A stretch of DNA of 64,000 nt, taken from positions 2,480,001-2,544,000 of the forward strand of contig NZ_CP034570.1 in NCBI RefSeq assembly GCF_003970695.1, given 5' to 3'. Each line of letters begins with the position of its first letter. Position 1 is the stretch's first letter. This DNA is from Maribacter sp. MJ134. Lineage in GTDB: Bacteria > Bacteroidota > Bacteroidia > Flavobacteriales > Flavobacteriaceae. Shown in pieces: positions 1-7,278 of this stretch. A program made the translations under genes and the position numbers. The notes below the pieces were generated by a model. The model was not told the DNA's origin. It made no database searches and saw only the letters and a program-made list of their open reading frames with translations.

Positions 1-588
1 CAAGGCGGTATTAGGCTCAACGGTCAGGGCATAGCTAGATATATGCGGAATTTTGAACGTTAGGGCCTTTGCGATGTTCTCTTTCCACCGTTCATTGGTC
101 ATGTTGGGCATTCCGTAAATGAGGTCAATAGAAATATTATCGAAATAACGGCTCGCTCGGGCAATGCAGTCTTCAGCTTCTTTGGCATTATGTGCCCGGT
201 TCATCAACTTTAAATCTTCCTCAAAAAAAGATTGAATCCCAATACTTAATCGATTAATAGGACTTCTTGAAAGTGCTACTAATTTCTCTTCCGACAAATC
301 ATCAGGATTCGCTTCCAAGGTAATCTCTGGAGATGCCGCAACCGAATAATTATCATAAACCGCTTTTATAATACGATCTATTTCTTCTGTTTCCAGAACG
401 GACGGTGTTCCACCTCCGAAATAAATCGTTGCTACAAGCTCATCTTCAAATTCTTTCTTCCTAAGCTCCAACTCTTTGCACAAAGCATGTACCATAATTT
501 CTTTCTTCATCATACGCGTAGAAAAATGAAAATCGCAGTAATGACAAGCTTGTTTGCAAAAAGGGATGTGGATGTAGATTCCCGACAT
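1..588 (-). CDS. hemW: HemW-type radical SAM protein (partial, 3' end outside window)
   Basis: The frame opens at the ATG at 588-586 and runs off the left edge, so only about 196 N-terminal residues are visible. The start MSGIYIHIPFCKQACHYCDF has the radical SAM CxxxCxxC motif (C11, C15, C18) that binds a 4Fe-4S cluster, followed by a FGGGTPS motif near residue 60. The residue two after the third Cys is Phe, not Cys, which is the usual difference between HemW (haem chaperone, formerly called HemN-like) and true coproporphyrinogen III dehydrogenase. A real HemN is present separately at 33965-35326. The start codon lies 3 bp from the repeat that flanks the next gene. Confidence 0.88.
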   Translation of the reverse strand, partial: MSGIYIHIPFCKQACHYCDFHFSTRMMKKEIMVHALCKELELRKKEFEDELVATIYFGGGTPSVLETEEIDRIIKAVYDNYSVAASPEITLEANPDDLSEEKLVALSRSPINRLSIGIQSFFEEDLKLMNRAHNAKEAEDCIARASRYFDNISIDLIYGMPNMTNERWKENIAKALTFKIPHISSYALTVEPNTAL

Positions 589-590
589 TT

Positions 591-621
591 AGTAAACAGT
601 TAGCTGTTGGCAGTTGGCAGT
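591..621. repeat. left inverted repeat of the four-helix-bundle cassette
   Basis: Reads AGTAAACAGT, then TAGCTGTTGGCAGTTGGCAGT. The same AGTAAACAGT followed by CAGTTGGCAGT is found in inverted orientation at 1029-1066, on the other side of the four-helix-bundle gene. Both copies carry internal repeats of TTGGCAGT. It starts 3 bp outside the hemW start codon. Confidence 0.7.
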
Positions 622-632
622 TTTTTTATGGT

Positions 633-998
633 TCATTTTGCTCCAAATTTGCCAGGGTTATTTATCATATAATAAATTAACCTTCCAACCTCGTCACTCA
701 CTTTTATGAGCTCTTCAAAAGTAGGTTGGTCGATATAATTACATGCAAGAGAAAATTCTAGCCAACCTTGTGTTTCAGAATTTTCAGAATCACTATCCGT
801 AAGCTTACTTACAAAATGCTTAGGATAGCTCCTTTTTCTATAAGCTTCCGAAATATTAATAGAAACACTCCTGGATGATCTTCTTACCTGGTCTGTTAAA
901 GAATACCTTTCTTCTTTTGGAAAAGATTTAGTCAATTCGAAAATTCGCATGGCAAGATCAAATGATTTTCGATATGCCAATAAATCTTGAAACTTCAT
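633..998 (-). CDS. four-helix bundle protein (S23/IVP-like, Avd-related family)
   Basis: 121 residues, starting MKFQDLLAYRKSFDLAMRIF, matching the small four-helix bundle family first seen in intervening sequences of 23S rRNA genes and related to Avd accessory proteins of diversity-generating retroelements. The RRSSRSVSINISEAY stretch in the middle is typical of the family. No molecular activity is established for stand-alone members; a nucleic-acid-binding role has been suggested. No rRNA gene or reverse transcriptase is nearby. The gene sits alone between hemW and ruvC, and imperfect inverted repeats flank it, which suggests it arrived as a small inserted unit. The start at 998 is the only good one. 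Confidence 0.8.
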   Translation of the reverse strand: MKFQDLLAYRKSFDLAMRIFELTKSFPKEERYSLTDQVRRSSRSVSINISEAYRKRSYPKHFVSKLTDSDSENSETQGWLEFSLACNYIDQPTFEELIKVSDEVGRLIYYMINNPGKFGAK

Positions 999-1028
999 AA
1001 ATACTCGTATTTTTATAAGTTATTTTTT

Positions 1029-1066
1029 ATGCCAACTCAATACTGCCAACTGAACACTGTTTACTT
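1029..1066. repeat. right inverted repeat of the four-helix-bundle cassette
   Basis: Read on the minus strand it starts AGTAAACAGTGTTCAGTTGG and continues CAGT, ATTGAGTTGGCAT. Its outer end contains the ruvC stop codon (TAA, complement of 1061-1063), so the repeat and the end of ruvC overlap. It pairs with the copy at 591-621. Confidence 0.7.
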
Positions 1067-1615
1067 TTTAACCCGTTGACTATTCTGCTTCACAAAGGCA
1101 CTCCAACCCGTATACGATTTACCGACCTCTACCCTACCTTCATTATAAAAATGACAAACTGCTGCCGCAAGACCATCGGTACTGTCCAAATTTTTTGGTA
1201 AGGTCTTAAGGCCCAAAACGCTTTGCAACATTCTGGCCACCTGTTCCTTACTAGCATTACCATTACCTGTAATAGCCATTTTGATTTTTTTAGGCAAATA
1301 TTCCGTGATAGGAATCTGTCTGGAGAGTCCCGCTGCCATGGCCACGCCTTGCGCTCTACCCAGTTTAAGCATGGACTGTACGTTCTTTCCGAAAAAGGGC
1401 GCCTCTATCGCTATTTCATCAGGGTGATAGGTGTCTATCAGCTCTATGGTCCGTTCAAAAATGAGCTTCAATTTAGTATAGGGATCGCTATATTTTTGAA
1501 GTAAGAGTTCGTTCATTTGGATGAACTCCATTTTTTTTCCGACTACCCTTATGAGACCAAAGCCCATTATCGTTGTTCCGGGGTCTATTCCTAAAATTAT
1601 CTTTTCGTTCGCCAA
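1061..1615 (-). CDS. ruvC: crossover junction endodeoxyribonuclease RuvC
   Basis: 184 residues, normal RuvC length. RuvC resolves Holliday junctions with RuvAB during recombinational repair. Visible acidic catalytic residues are D11 in GIDPGTT, E71 in IAIEAPFFGKN, and D144/D147 in NLDSTDGLAAAVCHF, matching the RNase H-fold active site. The stop codon lies inside the right inverted repeat of the neighbouring cassette. Only 4 bp separate it from the lipoprotein gene upstream (1620-2096), so it may be co-transcribed with the BlaI operon, which would be an unusual setting for a repair gene. Confidence 0.95.
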   Translation of the reverse strand: MANEKIILGIDPGTTIMGFGLIRVVGKKMEFIQMNELLLQKYSDPYTKLKLIFERTIELIDTYHPDEIAIEAPFFGKNVQSMLKLGRAQGVAMAAGLSRQIPITEYLPKKIKMAITGNGNASKEQVARMLQSVLGLKTLPKNLDSTDGLAAAVCHFYNEGRVEVGKSYTGWSAFVKQNSQRVKK

Positions 1616-1619
1616 ATTC

Positions 1620-2096
1620 TTACTTGGTATTTAATTGAATAGGAATCCTAAACTTGGTGCTCACCGGTATTCCTCTTTTTAATGCCGGGGCAATTGCCGG
1701 AACGTTCTTTAAGCTCTGGCTAATAATACCATCAAATTCTGGCATTTGTTTTACAATGTCCGCATCCTTCTCAATGTCAACAATGGTAATCCTACCCTCG
1801 GTGTCAATAACAAAGATAACTGCTACAACGGGGTTTTTGGCTGAATCTACGGTAAATTCAAACTCGTTCAAAGTTGCTTCAAAATGCGTGATTAGTTTAT
1901 TTTCGAAACACAAACGCTGATTTTCCTTTGAAGCGGTCTCGTCACAGGATAGAAAAAGCGGATAAGAATCAATGGAATTCCAGTCAATTTCGCGTAGTTC
2001 GGCGTTGATAAGCTCTTGGGTTCTTTTTTCTTTGGATTCAAAGAAACTACAAGAAGCCAAGTTGCAACAAATCAGAACTATAAAAAACCGTTTCAT
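1620..2096 (-). CDS. lipoprotein with TonB C-terminal-like domain
   Basis: 158 residues. The N-terminus MKRFFIVLICCNLASCSF is a lipoprotein signal with lipobox LASC (Cys16), so the mature protein is probably membrane anchored. The C-terminal half (about 80-155; VVAVIFVIDTEGRI, then PALKRGIPVSTKFRIPI) resembles the TonB C-terminal fold that ends the M56 protein upstream, but there is no N-terminal transmembrane anchor of the TonB type. It lies 41 bp after the TPR gene and 4 bp before ruvC in the same direction. Function unknown; it may belong to the M56/TonB signalling unit. Confidence 0.65.
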   Translation of the reverse strand: MKRFFIVLICCNLASCSFFESKEKRTQELINAELREIDWNSIDSYPLFLSCDETASKENQRLCFENKLITHFEATLNEFEFTVDSAKNPVVAVIFVIDTEGRITIVDIEKDADIVKQMPEFDGIISQSLKNVPAIAPALKRGIPVSTKFRIPIQLNTK

Positions 2097-2137
2097 GCCA
2101 CCAAAAGTATGGTGGAAATTACGAATTTTTACCTAGT

Positions 2138-3274
2138 TTAATCCGCTTCAAAATGTATTTGTTCCTTTAATTCCGAAACCCGTTTTACTACTATTTCTGA
2201 TAAATAGGGTTGTGCTTTACCGTATAACCGGATGAAATTTTCATAGTGCTCTAATTTCTTATCCGCATTTTCCGATAACCGATCGTATACGGTACATATT
2301 TGAAAATAATGGCGCGGTTCAGTTGGCATTTCCTTGTGAGCAAGGGTATAGTATGCCAAGGCCTTTTTTAAATCTTTTCTTTCTCGTGCCAAACCTGCTA
2401 GAGCACTGTAGCCCTGTCCAAAAATGGGTCTTTTGACGTCCATAGCGGTTTTAATAAAAATCGCTGCACTATCTAACTGTTTATTCTTTCGGTATACCTC
2501 AGCCAAACTAAAATAGGCTTCCGAATTGGTCTCGTTCTTTCCGATTAAAGTTTGGTACATTTTCTTGGCCTTGTCAAAATCCCAATTCTTATAATAGCTA
2601 TAACCTAATTTTTCATATACGTATGCTTTGCGCTCCCCTAGTTCCAGCACCCGCTCAAACCAAGGAATGGATTTTTCATATTGCCCATCGTTAAAATAAA
2701 TCAGCGCCTTTAAGTTTATTAGGGAAACGTCGTTTTCATAAAATCGCAATCCGGCATCAACATACCGCAAGGCATTGTCACGTTCTTGCTTAATCGTAAA
2801 ATATTTCCCCAATTGAAAAAGACTTCTTAGGTGCGTACTATCTATTCTAACGGCGTTCTTAAAAGCTACCAAACTACTTGCTGGCTGCTCCAGTTCCCGA
2901 AAAGATTCGCCCAAGTAGTAGAAATATTCCGGATTCTGATTATTAGTAGCAATGAGATCAGTAAACAGCTTCCTAGCCTCGTTAAAGTCTTTGACTTTGA
3001 ACCTAAGTTTCCCCAACTCAAAACATGCTATCTGCAATTCAGGGTGCTCCTTGACCAGATTCTGGTACTGCACCATAGCCTTTTCAAAATCCCCAATAGC
3101 TTTATAGCATCGTGCAATTTGCAAACCAGAAGATATACTCCCTTCAGAAGCATAAGCATTAATAGCTTTCGTGTAATTTCCTAGCGCATAAAGACTATCT
3201 GCAAGTGACAATGTAGAGGATTGGGCTATGCCATTGAAAACTATAAGTAATACCAGCAAGAAAATCCTCTTCAC
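2138..3274 (-). CDS. exported tetratricopeptide repeat protein
   Basis: 378 residues. MKRIFLLVLLIVFNGIAQS is a signal peptide, so the protein is exported to the periplasm or outer membrane side. The rest is a run of TPR helices from about residue 22 to 350, with classic repeats such as PEYFYYLGESFRELEQPASS and ALIYFNDGQYEKSIPWFERV. TPRs bind partner proteins; no enzyme domain is present. It starts 11 bp after the M56 peptidase gene, so the two are very likely co-transcribed, and it may be a partner or substrate of the M56/TonB protein. That role is inference. Confidence 0.8.
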   Translation of the reverse strand: MKRIFLLVLLIVFNGIAQSSTLSLADSLYALGNYTKAINAYASEGSISSGLQIARCYKAIGDFEKAMVQYQNLVKEHPELQIACFELGKLRFKVKDFNEARKLFTDLIATNNQNPEYFYYLGESFRELEQPASSLVAFKNAVRIDSTHLRSLFQLGKYFTIKQERDNALRYVDAGLRFYENDVSLINLKALIYFNDGQYEKSIPWFERVLELGERKAYVYEKLGYSYYKNWDFDKAKKMYQTLIGKNETNSEAYFSLAEVYRKNKQLDSAAIFIKTAMDVKRPIFGQGYSALAGLARERKDLKKALAYYTLAHKEMPTEPRHYFQICTVYDRLSENADKKLEHYENFIRLYGKAQPYLSEIVVKRVSELKEQIHFEAD

Positions 3275-3285
3275 AATTCTAAGAA

Positions 3286-4668
3286 CTATTTTAGTTTAAA
3301 AGTAACTGGAATTGAAAAGGGAACATCCACTGATTCTCCTTTATGTTGACCTGCTGTCATTTTAGGTAATCTTTTGATAATACGCGCTACCTCATTTTCC
3401 AATAACCTATCAGGACCTCTCATCTTAACATTTCCGATACTTCCATCTTTTTGAATGGTAAAAACAACATTGACCCTACCCTGAATGCCTTTATCCTGTG
3501 CTTCCTGGGGATAATTAAAGTTCTTACTGATATGTTTTTGTATCCGTTCATTAAAACAAGCTCTTTTATCCGCTAAGTTTTCGCATCCTGGAAAAACTGG
3601 AACTTCATCCACTACGGCGAATGGAATTCCACTATATGTAATTTCTCCCTTCTCTCCAGATAGACCCTTAAGATCTCTCGGAAATGTATTGTAGATCAAT
3701 TTTGCCAATTGATCTTTCTCATCTTGTGTAAGTGAGTCCTTATTATTTATTTCCAGTTCAAGAGCCTCAATTTTTTTAGATAGCGGTGATTTTTTCTTTT
3801 CTTCGGACGATATTTCAGTTTGGCAAGAGGTATACAACAACATCCCAAGTAACACAGGTACTATTGTTAAATATTTTAATTGCCAGATTTTCTTCGATTT
3901 TGATTTTTGTAACATGACGATTCGTTTTTTGATTAATGAGGTTTTAAAAAATTGGTTGACAAAAGAGATATGTTGGGTTTGAAAAACCTGAGATAATAAA
4001 AGTTCATAATGAGCTTTCCGTTCTTCCTTGGGTACATGGGCATCCGCAATAAATTCGTGTAACTCGGCTATTCTATGCTGATATACATACACCAAAGGAT
4101 TGAACCAGCCTCCGATGCGCATCAGCTCAAAAAAGAGCAAATCCAACGAATGCCTTTGTTTTATATGTACTAATTCGTGAGAGATGATAGCATTATACTC
4201 TTTATGGGGCAATTGATCTCCCAAAAAAATAGATTTGAAAAACGAGAAGGCCACATGACTGTCCTGGACTAATATTTGAGTGAAATTCTTGAAATAATCA
4301 ATAGTTCCTTTTGACCTAAGTTGATGCAGACGCCACAATTTGGAGAGAAACCAAAGAAAGGAGAACAAAGCACCTATTATGAAGACCCACTCTTGCCAAG
4401 CGAGGGAAAACCCTTGGCTTACTTCCGCATTCAACAAAATTGGTTTTTGGTCCAAATTCCAAAGAAATTCAGAATAACCTTGAAATGTTCGTGGTACTTC
4501 GCTACTAAAGGCATCTATCTTAATCCACGGTAACAGTAACGACAGGCTATATGTAGCTATTAAATAAACCCTGTTCCACTGAAAGAAGGTCTCGCGTTTC
4601 AAAAAGAAATCATAGATGACGAGAAACACCAATTGAAAGGCGATGCACTCTAGAATATACTGTATCAT
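3286..4668 (-). CDS. M56 (BlaR1-like) metallopeptidase with TonB C-terminal domain
   Basis: 460 residues. N-terminal membrane helices (about 1-20, 35-50, 92-110 and one near 265-285) surround a zinc peptidase motif HELVH (H164, E165, H168) with FNPLVY downstream, as in BlaR1/MecR1 sensors. The far C-terminus (about 365-460; INVVFTIQKDGSIGNVKMRGPD type region ending in VPFSIPVTFKLK) is a TonB C-terminal domain instead of a penicillin-binding sensor. It begins 4 bp after the blaI stop, the standard sensor-repressor pairing: the peptidase is expected to trigger BlaI cleavage. The signal is unknown; the domain mix suggests an envelope or transport cue and not beta-lactam. Confidence 0.88.
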   Translation of the reverse strand: MIQYILECIAFQLVFLVIYDFFLKRETFFQWNRVYLIATYSLSLLLPWIKIDAFSSEVPRTFQGYSEFLWNLDQKPILLNAEVSQGFSLAWQEWVFIIGALFSFLWFLSKLWRLHQLRSKGTIDYFKNFTQILVQDSHVAFSFFKSIFLGDQLPHKEYNAIISHELVHIKQRHSLDLLFFELMRIGGWFNPLVYVYQHRIAELHEFIADAHVPKEERKAHYELLLSQVFQTQHISFVNQFFKTSLIKKRIVMLQKSKSKKIWQLKYLTIVPVLLGMLLYTSCQTEISSEEKKKSPLSKKIEALELEINNKDSLTQDEKDQLAKLIYNTFPRDLKGLSGEKGEITYSGIPFAVVDEVPVFPGCENLADKRACFNERIQKHISKNFNYPQEAQDKGIQGRVNVVFTIQKDGSIGNVKMRGPDRLLENEVARIIKRLPKMTAGQHKGESVDVPFSIPVTFKLK

Positions 4669-4672
4669 GCCA

Positions 4673-5065
4673 TTATTCTTTATCAGGTTTTCTATTTACC
4701 GCCTTAGGCTCGGCAGTCTTTATTTCGTTCAGGATAGACTCCAGTTCGGACAAACTCATATCGTTCTTCTTCATAAAAAACGACACCATACTTTTAAAAG
4801 AACCCTGAAAATACCCGTCTACCAATTTATTGATGGATTGATGACTATAGTCCGATTTCTTTAGTAATGGAAAATACAAATAGCCCTTTCCTTCCTGCTC
4901 ATGATCTACAAATCCTTTATTCTCTAATATTCGCACAATAGTAGATACCGTATTGTAAGCCGGTTTAGGTTCTGGAAGCTGCGCAATAATCGCAGCAACG
5001 TTGCCTTTTTCCAACTTCCAAAGAACCTGCATTACCTCCTCTTCCGCTTTTGTTAATTGTTTCAT
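4673..5065 (-). CDS. BlaI/MecI/CopY family transcriptional repressor
   Basis: 130 residues with the family's N-terminal winged helix (MKQLTKAEEEVMQVLWKLEK, then AYNTVSTIVRILENKGFVDHE) and a C-terminal dimerisation part. These repressors bind palindromes and are inactivated by cleavage by the partner M56 protease, encoded 4 bp downstream. Three palindromic operator candidates lie directly upstream (5068-5135), one next to the start codon, so the operon should be autorepressed. A -7 element TATATTTG (complement of 5095-5102) lies between operators 1 and 2. Confidence 0.92.
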   Translation of the reverse strand: MKQLTKAEEEVMQVLWKLEKGNVAAIIAQLPEPKPAYNTVSTIVRILENKGFVDHEQEGKGYLYFPLLKKSDYSHQSINKLVDGYFQGSFKSMVSFFMKKNDMSLSELESILNEIKTAEPKAVNRKPDKE

Positions 5066-5067
5066 TC

Positions 5068-5083
5068 AACTAAAATTTTAGTT
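5068..5083. promoter_or_regulatory. BlaI operator 1
   Basis: Perfect 16-bp palindrome AACTAAAATTTTAGTT, 3 bp upstream of the blaI start codon. It would lie just downstream of the inferred transcription start near 5088, a position where a bound repressor blocks elongation or initiation. Confidence 0.75.
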
Positions 5084-5094
5084 CATTTCTGAAA

Positions 5095-5102
5095 CAAATA
5101 TA
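5095..5102 (-). promoter_or_regulatory. -7 element of the blaI operon promoter
   Basis: The minus strand reads TATATTTG, an exact match to the Bacteroidota -7 consensus TAnnTTTG. It lies between operators 1 and 2 and shares its last base with operator 2. No clear -33 TTG is seen at the usual distance. Confidence 0.6.
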
Positions 5103-5117
5103 ACTAAATATTTAGTT
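5102..5117. promoter_or_regulatory. BlaI operator 2
   Basis: Perfect 16-bp palindrome AACTAAATATTTAGTT directly upstream of the -7 element, with the same AACTAAA/TTTAGTT arms as operator 1. Its centre is 34 bp from that of operator 1. Confidence 0.75.
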
Positions 5118-5119
5118 TA

Positions 5120-5135
5120 AACTAACTTTTTAGTT
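5120..5135. promoter_or_regulatory. BlaI operator 3 (imperfect)
   Basis: AACTAACTTTTTAGTT: the outer six bases of each arm (AACTAA/TTAGTT) match operators 1 and 2, the central four do not pair. Its centre is 18 bp from operator 2, which would place two repressor dimers on nearby helical faces. Confidence 0.6.
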
Positions 5136-5225
5136 CAAAATTGAAGTCATCAGGAAGACTCTTCCTGTATTTGTAACAAAATGATGCTATCTTCGTCCCA
5201 TAAACAGTCTATTAGCGTACATAGT

Positions 5226-5741
5226 ATGGATATTGCACTACTTATTATTGGGTTTATTTTTATGATTATTGGAATTCTAGGTAGTTTTTTGCCCGTACTA
5301 CCCGGGCCGCCCATTAGCTGGATCGGGCTTTTACTCCTCTATCTGACCAACGCGGTTCCAAACAACTGGTGGATACTGGGGGTGACCCTCGCGGTAGCCC
5401 TTGTCGTCTTTGCTTTGGATTACATTATACCAGCAATGGGCACGAAAAAATTCGGAGGTACAAAAGCGGGTATGATCGGAACTACCATTGGGTTATTGGT
5501 AGCTATATTCTTTCCGATTCTAGGTCCGTTAGGAATTATTATCTGGCCATTTGTTGGTGCGCTTGTAGGAGAATTACTGAACAAGGCCGACAAAAAAACC
5601 GCTACTAAAGCGGCTTTTGGTTCCTTTCTAGGTTTTTTGACAGGAACTTTCCTGAAATTTATGGTTACCATCGTATTCCTAGGACTTTTTATTACAACGG
5701 CTTGGGAGTATAAAGCGGCTCTTTTTCCCTATTTTGATTAG
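5226..5741 (+). CDS. DUF456 family membrane protein
   Basis: 171 residues from ATG 5226; an in-frame ATG at 5181 exists, but the 15 extra residues are polar and precede the natural N-terminal helix MDIALLIIGFIFMIIGILGS, so the later start is preferred. The protein is mostly hydrophobic helices with a conserved LPVLPGPPISWIGLLLLYL segment and glycine-rich helices (GTTIGLLVAIFFPILGPLG), typical of DUF456 proteins. The function of the family is unknown. Its 3' end overlaps the convergent nitroreductase gene by 4 bp. Confidence 0.85.
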   Translation: MDIALLIIGFIFMIIGILGSFLPVLPGPPISWIGLLLLYLTNAVPNNWWILGVTLAVALVVFALDYIIPAMGTKKFGGTKAGMIGTTIGLLVAIFFPILGPLGIIIWPFVGALVGELLNKADKKTATKAAFGSFLGFLTGTFLKFMVTIVFLGLFITTAWEYKAALFPYFD

Positions 5742-6292
5742 TCTAACCACACCACTTTCTCAGAAATAGGTTTTCTTGTTCTTTCCAGTAATTCGCCCTC
5801 GTAGTAGCCCATATAGAAGAATCCCAAGCATTTCTCACCTTCCTCCATGGGAAGAAATTCGTCCATATATGTAATGAGCCCCGGAGAACTCCAATAACAA
5901 CCAATACCTAGCTCCGTACAACAAAGCCACATATTCTGCACCGCCATGGCAGTCGCTGCAATCTCTTCCCATTCCGGAATACTTTCCAAAGGGTCTCGTT
6001 GCATACAAATAGCGATAATAGCCCCAGCTTTTTTTGGGTTTTCAATGAGCTTCTTCGCTTTTATTTGCTTGGGTTTTGGCGTAATATCAATGTAGGTGTT
6101 CGATAAAAACTCGCCCAACTCGGCCTTTTTTGTTCCTTGTATTACCTTAAACCGCCAGGGTTCTGTTTTCTTGTGATTGGGTGCCCAATTAGCGGCTTCC
6201 AATATTAGCTCAATATCCCTTTTTACAATAGGCTTTTCAATATACTGCGCTGGGAATATGGAGCGTCTCTCCTTTATCAAATCAAATATCAT
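5738..6292 (-). CDS. nitroreductase family FMN oxidoreductase
   Basis: 184 residues. The N-terminal RRSIFPAQY (R9-R10-S11) and the APNHKKTEPWRFKVI segment (about 37-52) are FMN-phosphate and substrate-site motifs of the nitroreductase fold; TAMAVQNMWLCCTELGIGCYW (split here as the middle helix) is also typical. These enzymes use NAD(P)H to reduce nitro compounds, quinones or other electrophiles as dimers; the true substrate cannot be told. It follows the LysR gene by 11 bp on the same strand, so the two are probably co-transcribed. Confidence 0.88.
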   Translation of the reverse strand: MIFDLIKERRSIFPAQYIEKPIVKRDIELILEAANWAPNHKKTEPWRFKVIQGTKKAELGEFLSNTYIDITPKPKQIKAKKLIENPKKAGAIIAICMQRDPLESIPEWEEIAATAMAVQNMWLCCTELGIGCYWSSPGLITYMDEFLPMEEGEKCLGFFYMGYYEGELLERTRKPISEKVVWLD

Positions 6293-6303
6293 AATAAGTA
6301 ATT

Positions 6304-7200
6304 TTAGGATGAAGATCTACCTAAAAGTAAATCCATACAATTTTTTAACACGGGATTAGCGTTTTCCTTCCTCCATATCACCGAAAGTAGCGCACGCTGT
6401 TTTAAAGTCTTCAACTCAATAAACTTCACTTTCATCTGAAATCCGGCTTGTAGGGCCGTTGGTACAATGGCAATACCCAAGTTGTTCTCCACCAATTTAA
6501 ATATCGTATGCGCGTGTACCGACTTATGTGATACTTTAGGAACAAAACCGGCATCGGAGCAAATACTCATAATCGTTTCAAAATAGTAAGGACTATACGC
6601 TTGACTGAACAGTATAAAATTATCTTCTGAAAACTGATACATGCCTTTATAATCCCTTGTAAGCATAGGATAACTCTCTGGTAGCACCAAAGAAAACGTA
6701 TCCTCAAAAATGGTTTGCATATGCAAAGCTGCAGGCACTCTGGCCAATCGCACAAAACCAATATCCAATTCGTCTTTCAACACCGCGTCTACTTGGTCTT
6801 GATTGGCACGCTCCTCTAGGGAAGTTTTTATTTTAGGGTAGTTATCCCGCAACTGCAAAAGCAAATTAGGAATTACGTTCTGCATAGCGGAGCCTAGAAA
6901 TCCAATACGGATTTCACCAGTGTCACCTTCCCCTATCAACTGCAACTGTCTCTTTGTCTCTTTTAACTGTTTTAATATGGCTTCCGTTTGCGTTTTCAAA
7001 TAATGTCCCGCTGGTGTAAGCGCCACCTTCTTCTTATTTCGCACAAATAGTTCTACCTGCAGAAGGTTCTCCATCTGTTTAATTTGCCGACTTAGGCCAG
7101 GTTGAGAAATAAATAATTTTTCCGCAGCCTTTCTAAAGTGCAGTTCTTCCGCTACCGCCAAGAAATAGGATAGATGTCGCAATTCTATTTGAGAACTCAT
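6304..7200 (-). CDS. LysR-type transcriptional regulator
   Basis: 298 residues, standard for LysR proteins. N-terminal winged helix (HFRKAAEKLFISQPGLSRQI, about residues 21-40) followed by a linker helix and a two-lobed effector domain from about 90 onward. It is divergent from hutH with a 78-bp gap, the usual arrangement in which a LysR protein controls both itself and the divergent operon, and is co-directional with the nitroreductase. It may therefore regulate the hut operon, the nitroreductase, or both. HutC or other regulators are more common for hut, so this assignment is inference. Confidence 0.9.
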   Translation of the reverse strand: MSSQIELRHLSYFLAVAEELHFRKAAEKLFISQPGLSRQIKQMENLLQVELFVRNKKKVALTPAGHYLKTQTEAILKQLKETKRQLQLIGEGDTGEIRIGFLGSAMQNVIPNLLLQLRDNYPKIKTSLEERANQDQVDAVLKDELDIGFVRLARVPAALHMQTIFEDTFSLVLPESYPMLTRDYKGMYQFSEDNFILFSQAYSPYYFETIMSICSDAGFVPKVSHKSVHAHTIFKLVENNLGIAIVPTALQAGFQMKVKFIELKTLKQRALLSVIWRKENANPVLKNCMDLLLGRSSS

Positions 7201-7216
7201 AGTTATTAATTATATA

Positions 7217-7224
7217 CAAAAATA
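7217..7224 (-). promoter_or_regulatory. -7 element for the LysR gene
   Basis: The minus strand reads TATTTTTG, an exact TAnnTTTG match, giving a start of transcription close to 7210 and a very short leader before the ATG at 7200. Confidence 0.5.
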
Positions 7225-7227
7225 GTA

Positions 7228-7241
7228 TTGGTAATTATCAA
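7228..7241. promoter_or_regulatory. candidate LysR binding site in the lysR-hutH gap
   Basis: TTGGTAATTATCAA is a 14-bp near-palindrome (one mismatch pair) and contains the T-N11-A pattern of LysR boxes. It lies upstream of both the lysR -7 element (7217-7224) and a likely hutH -7 element TAAATTTA at 7252-7259. Confidence 0.45.
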
Positions 7242-7278
7242 ACTTAATAAATAAATTTATAGAACTAAAACATAGATA

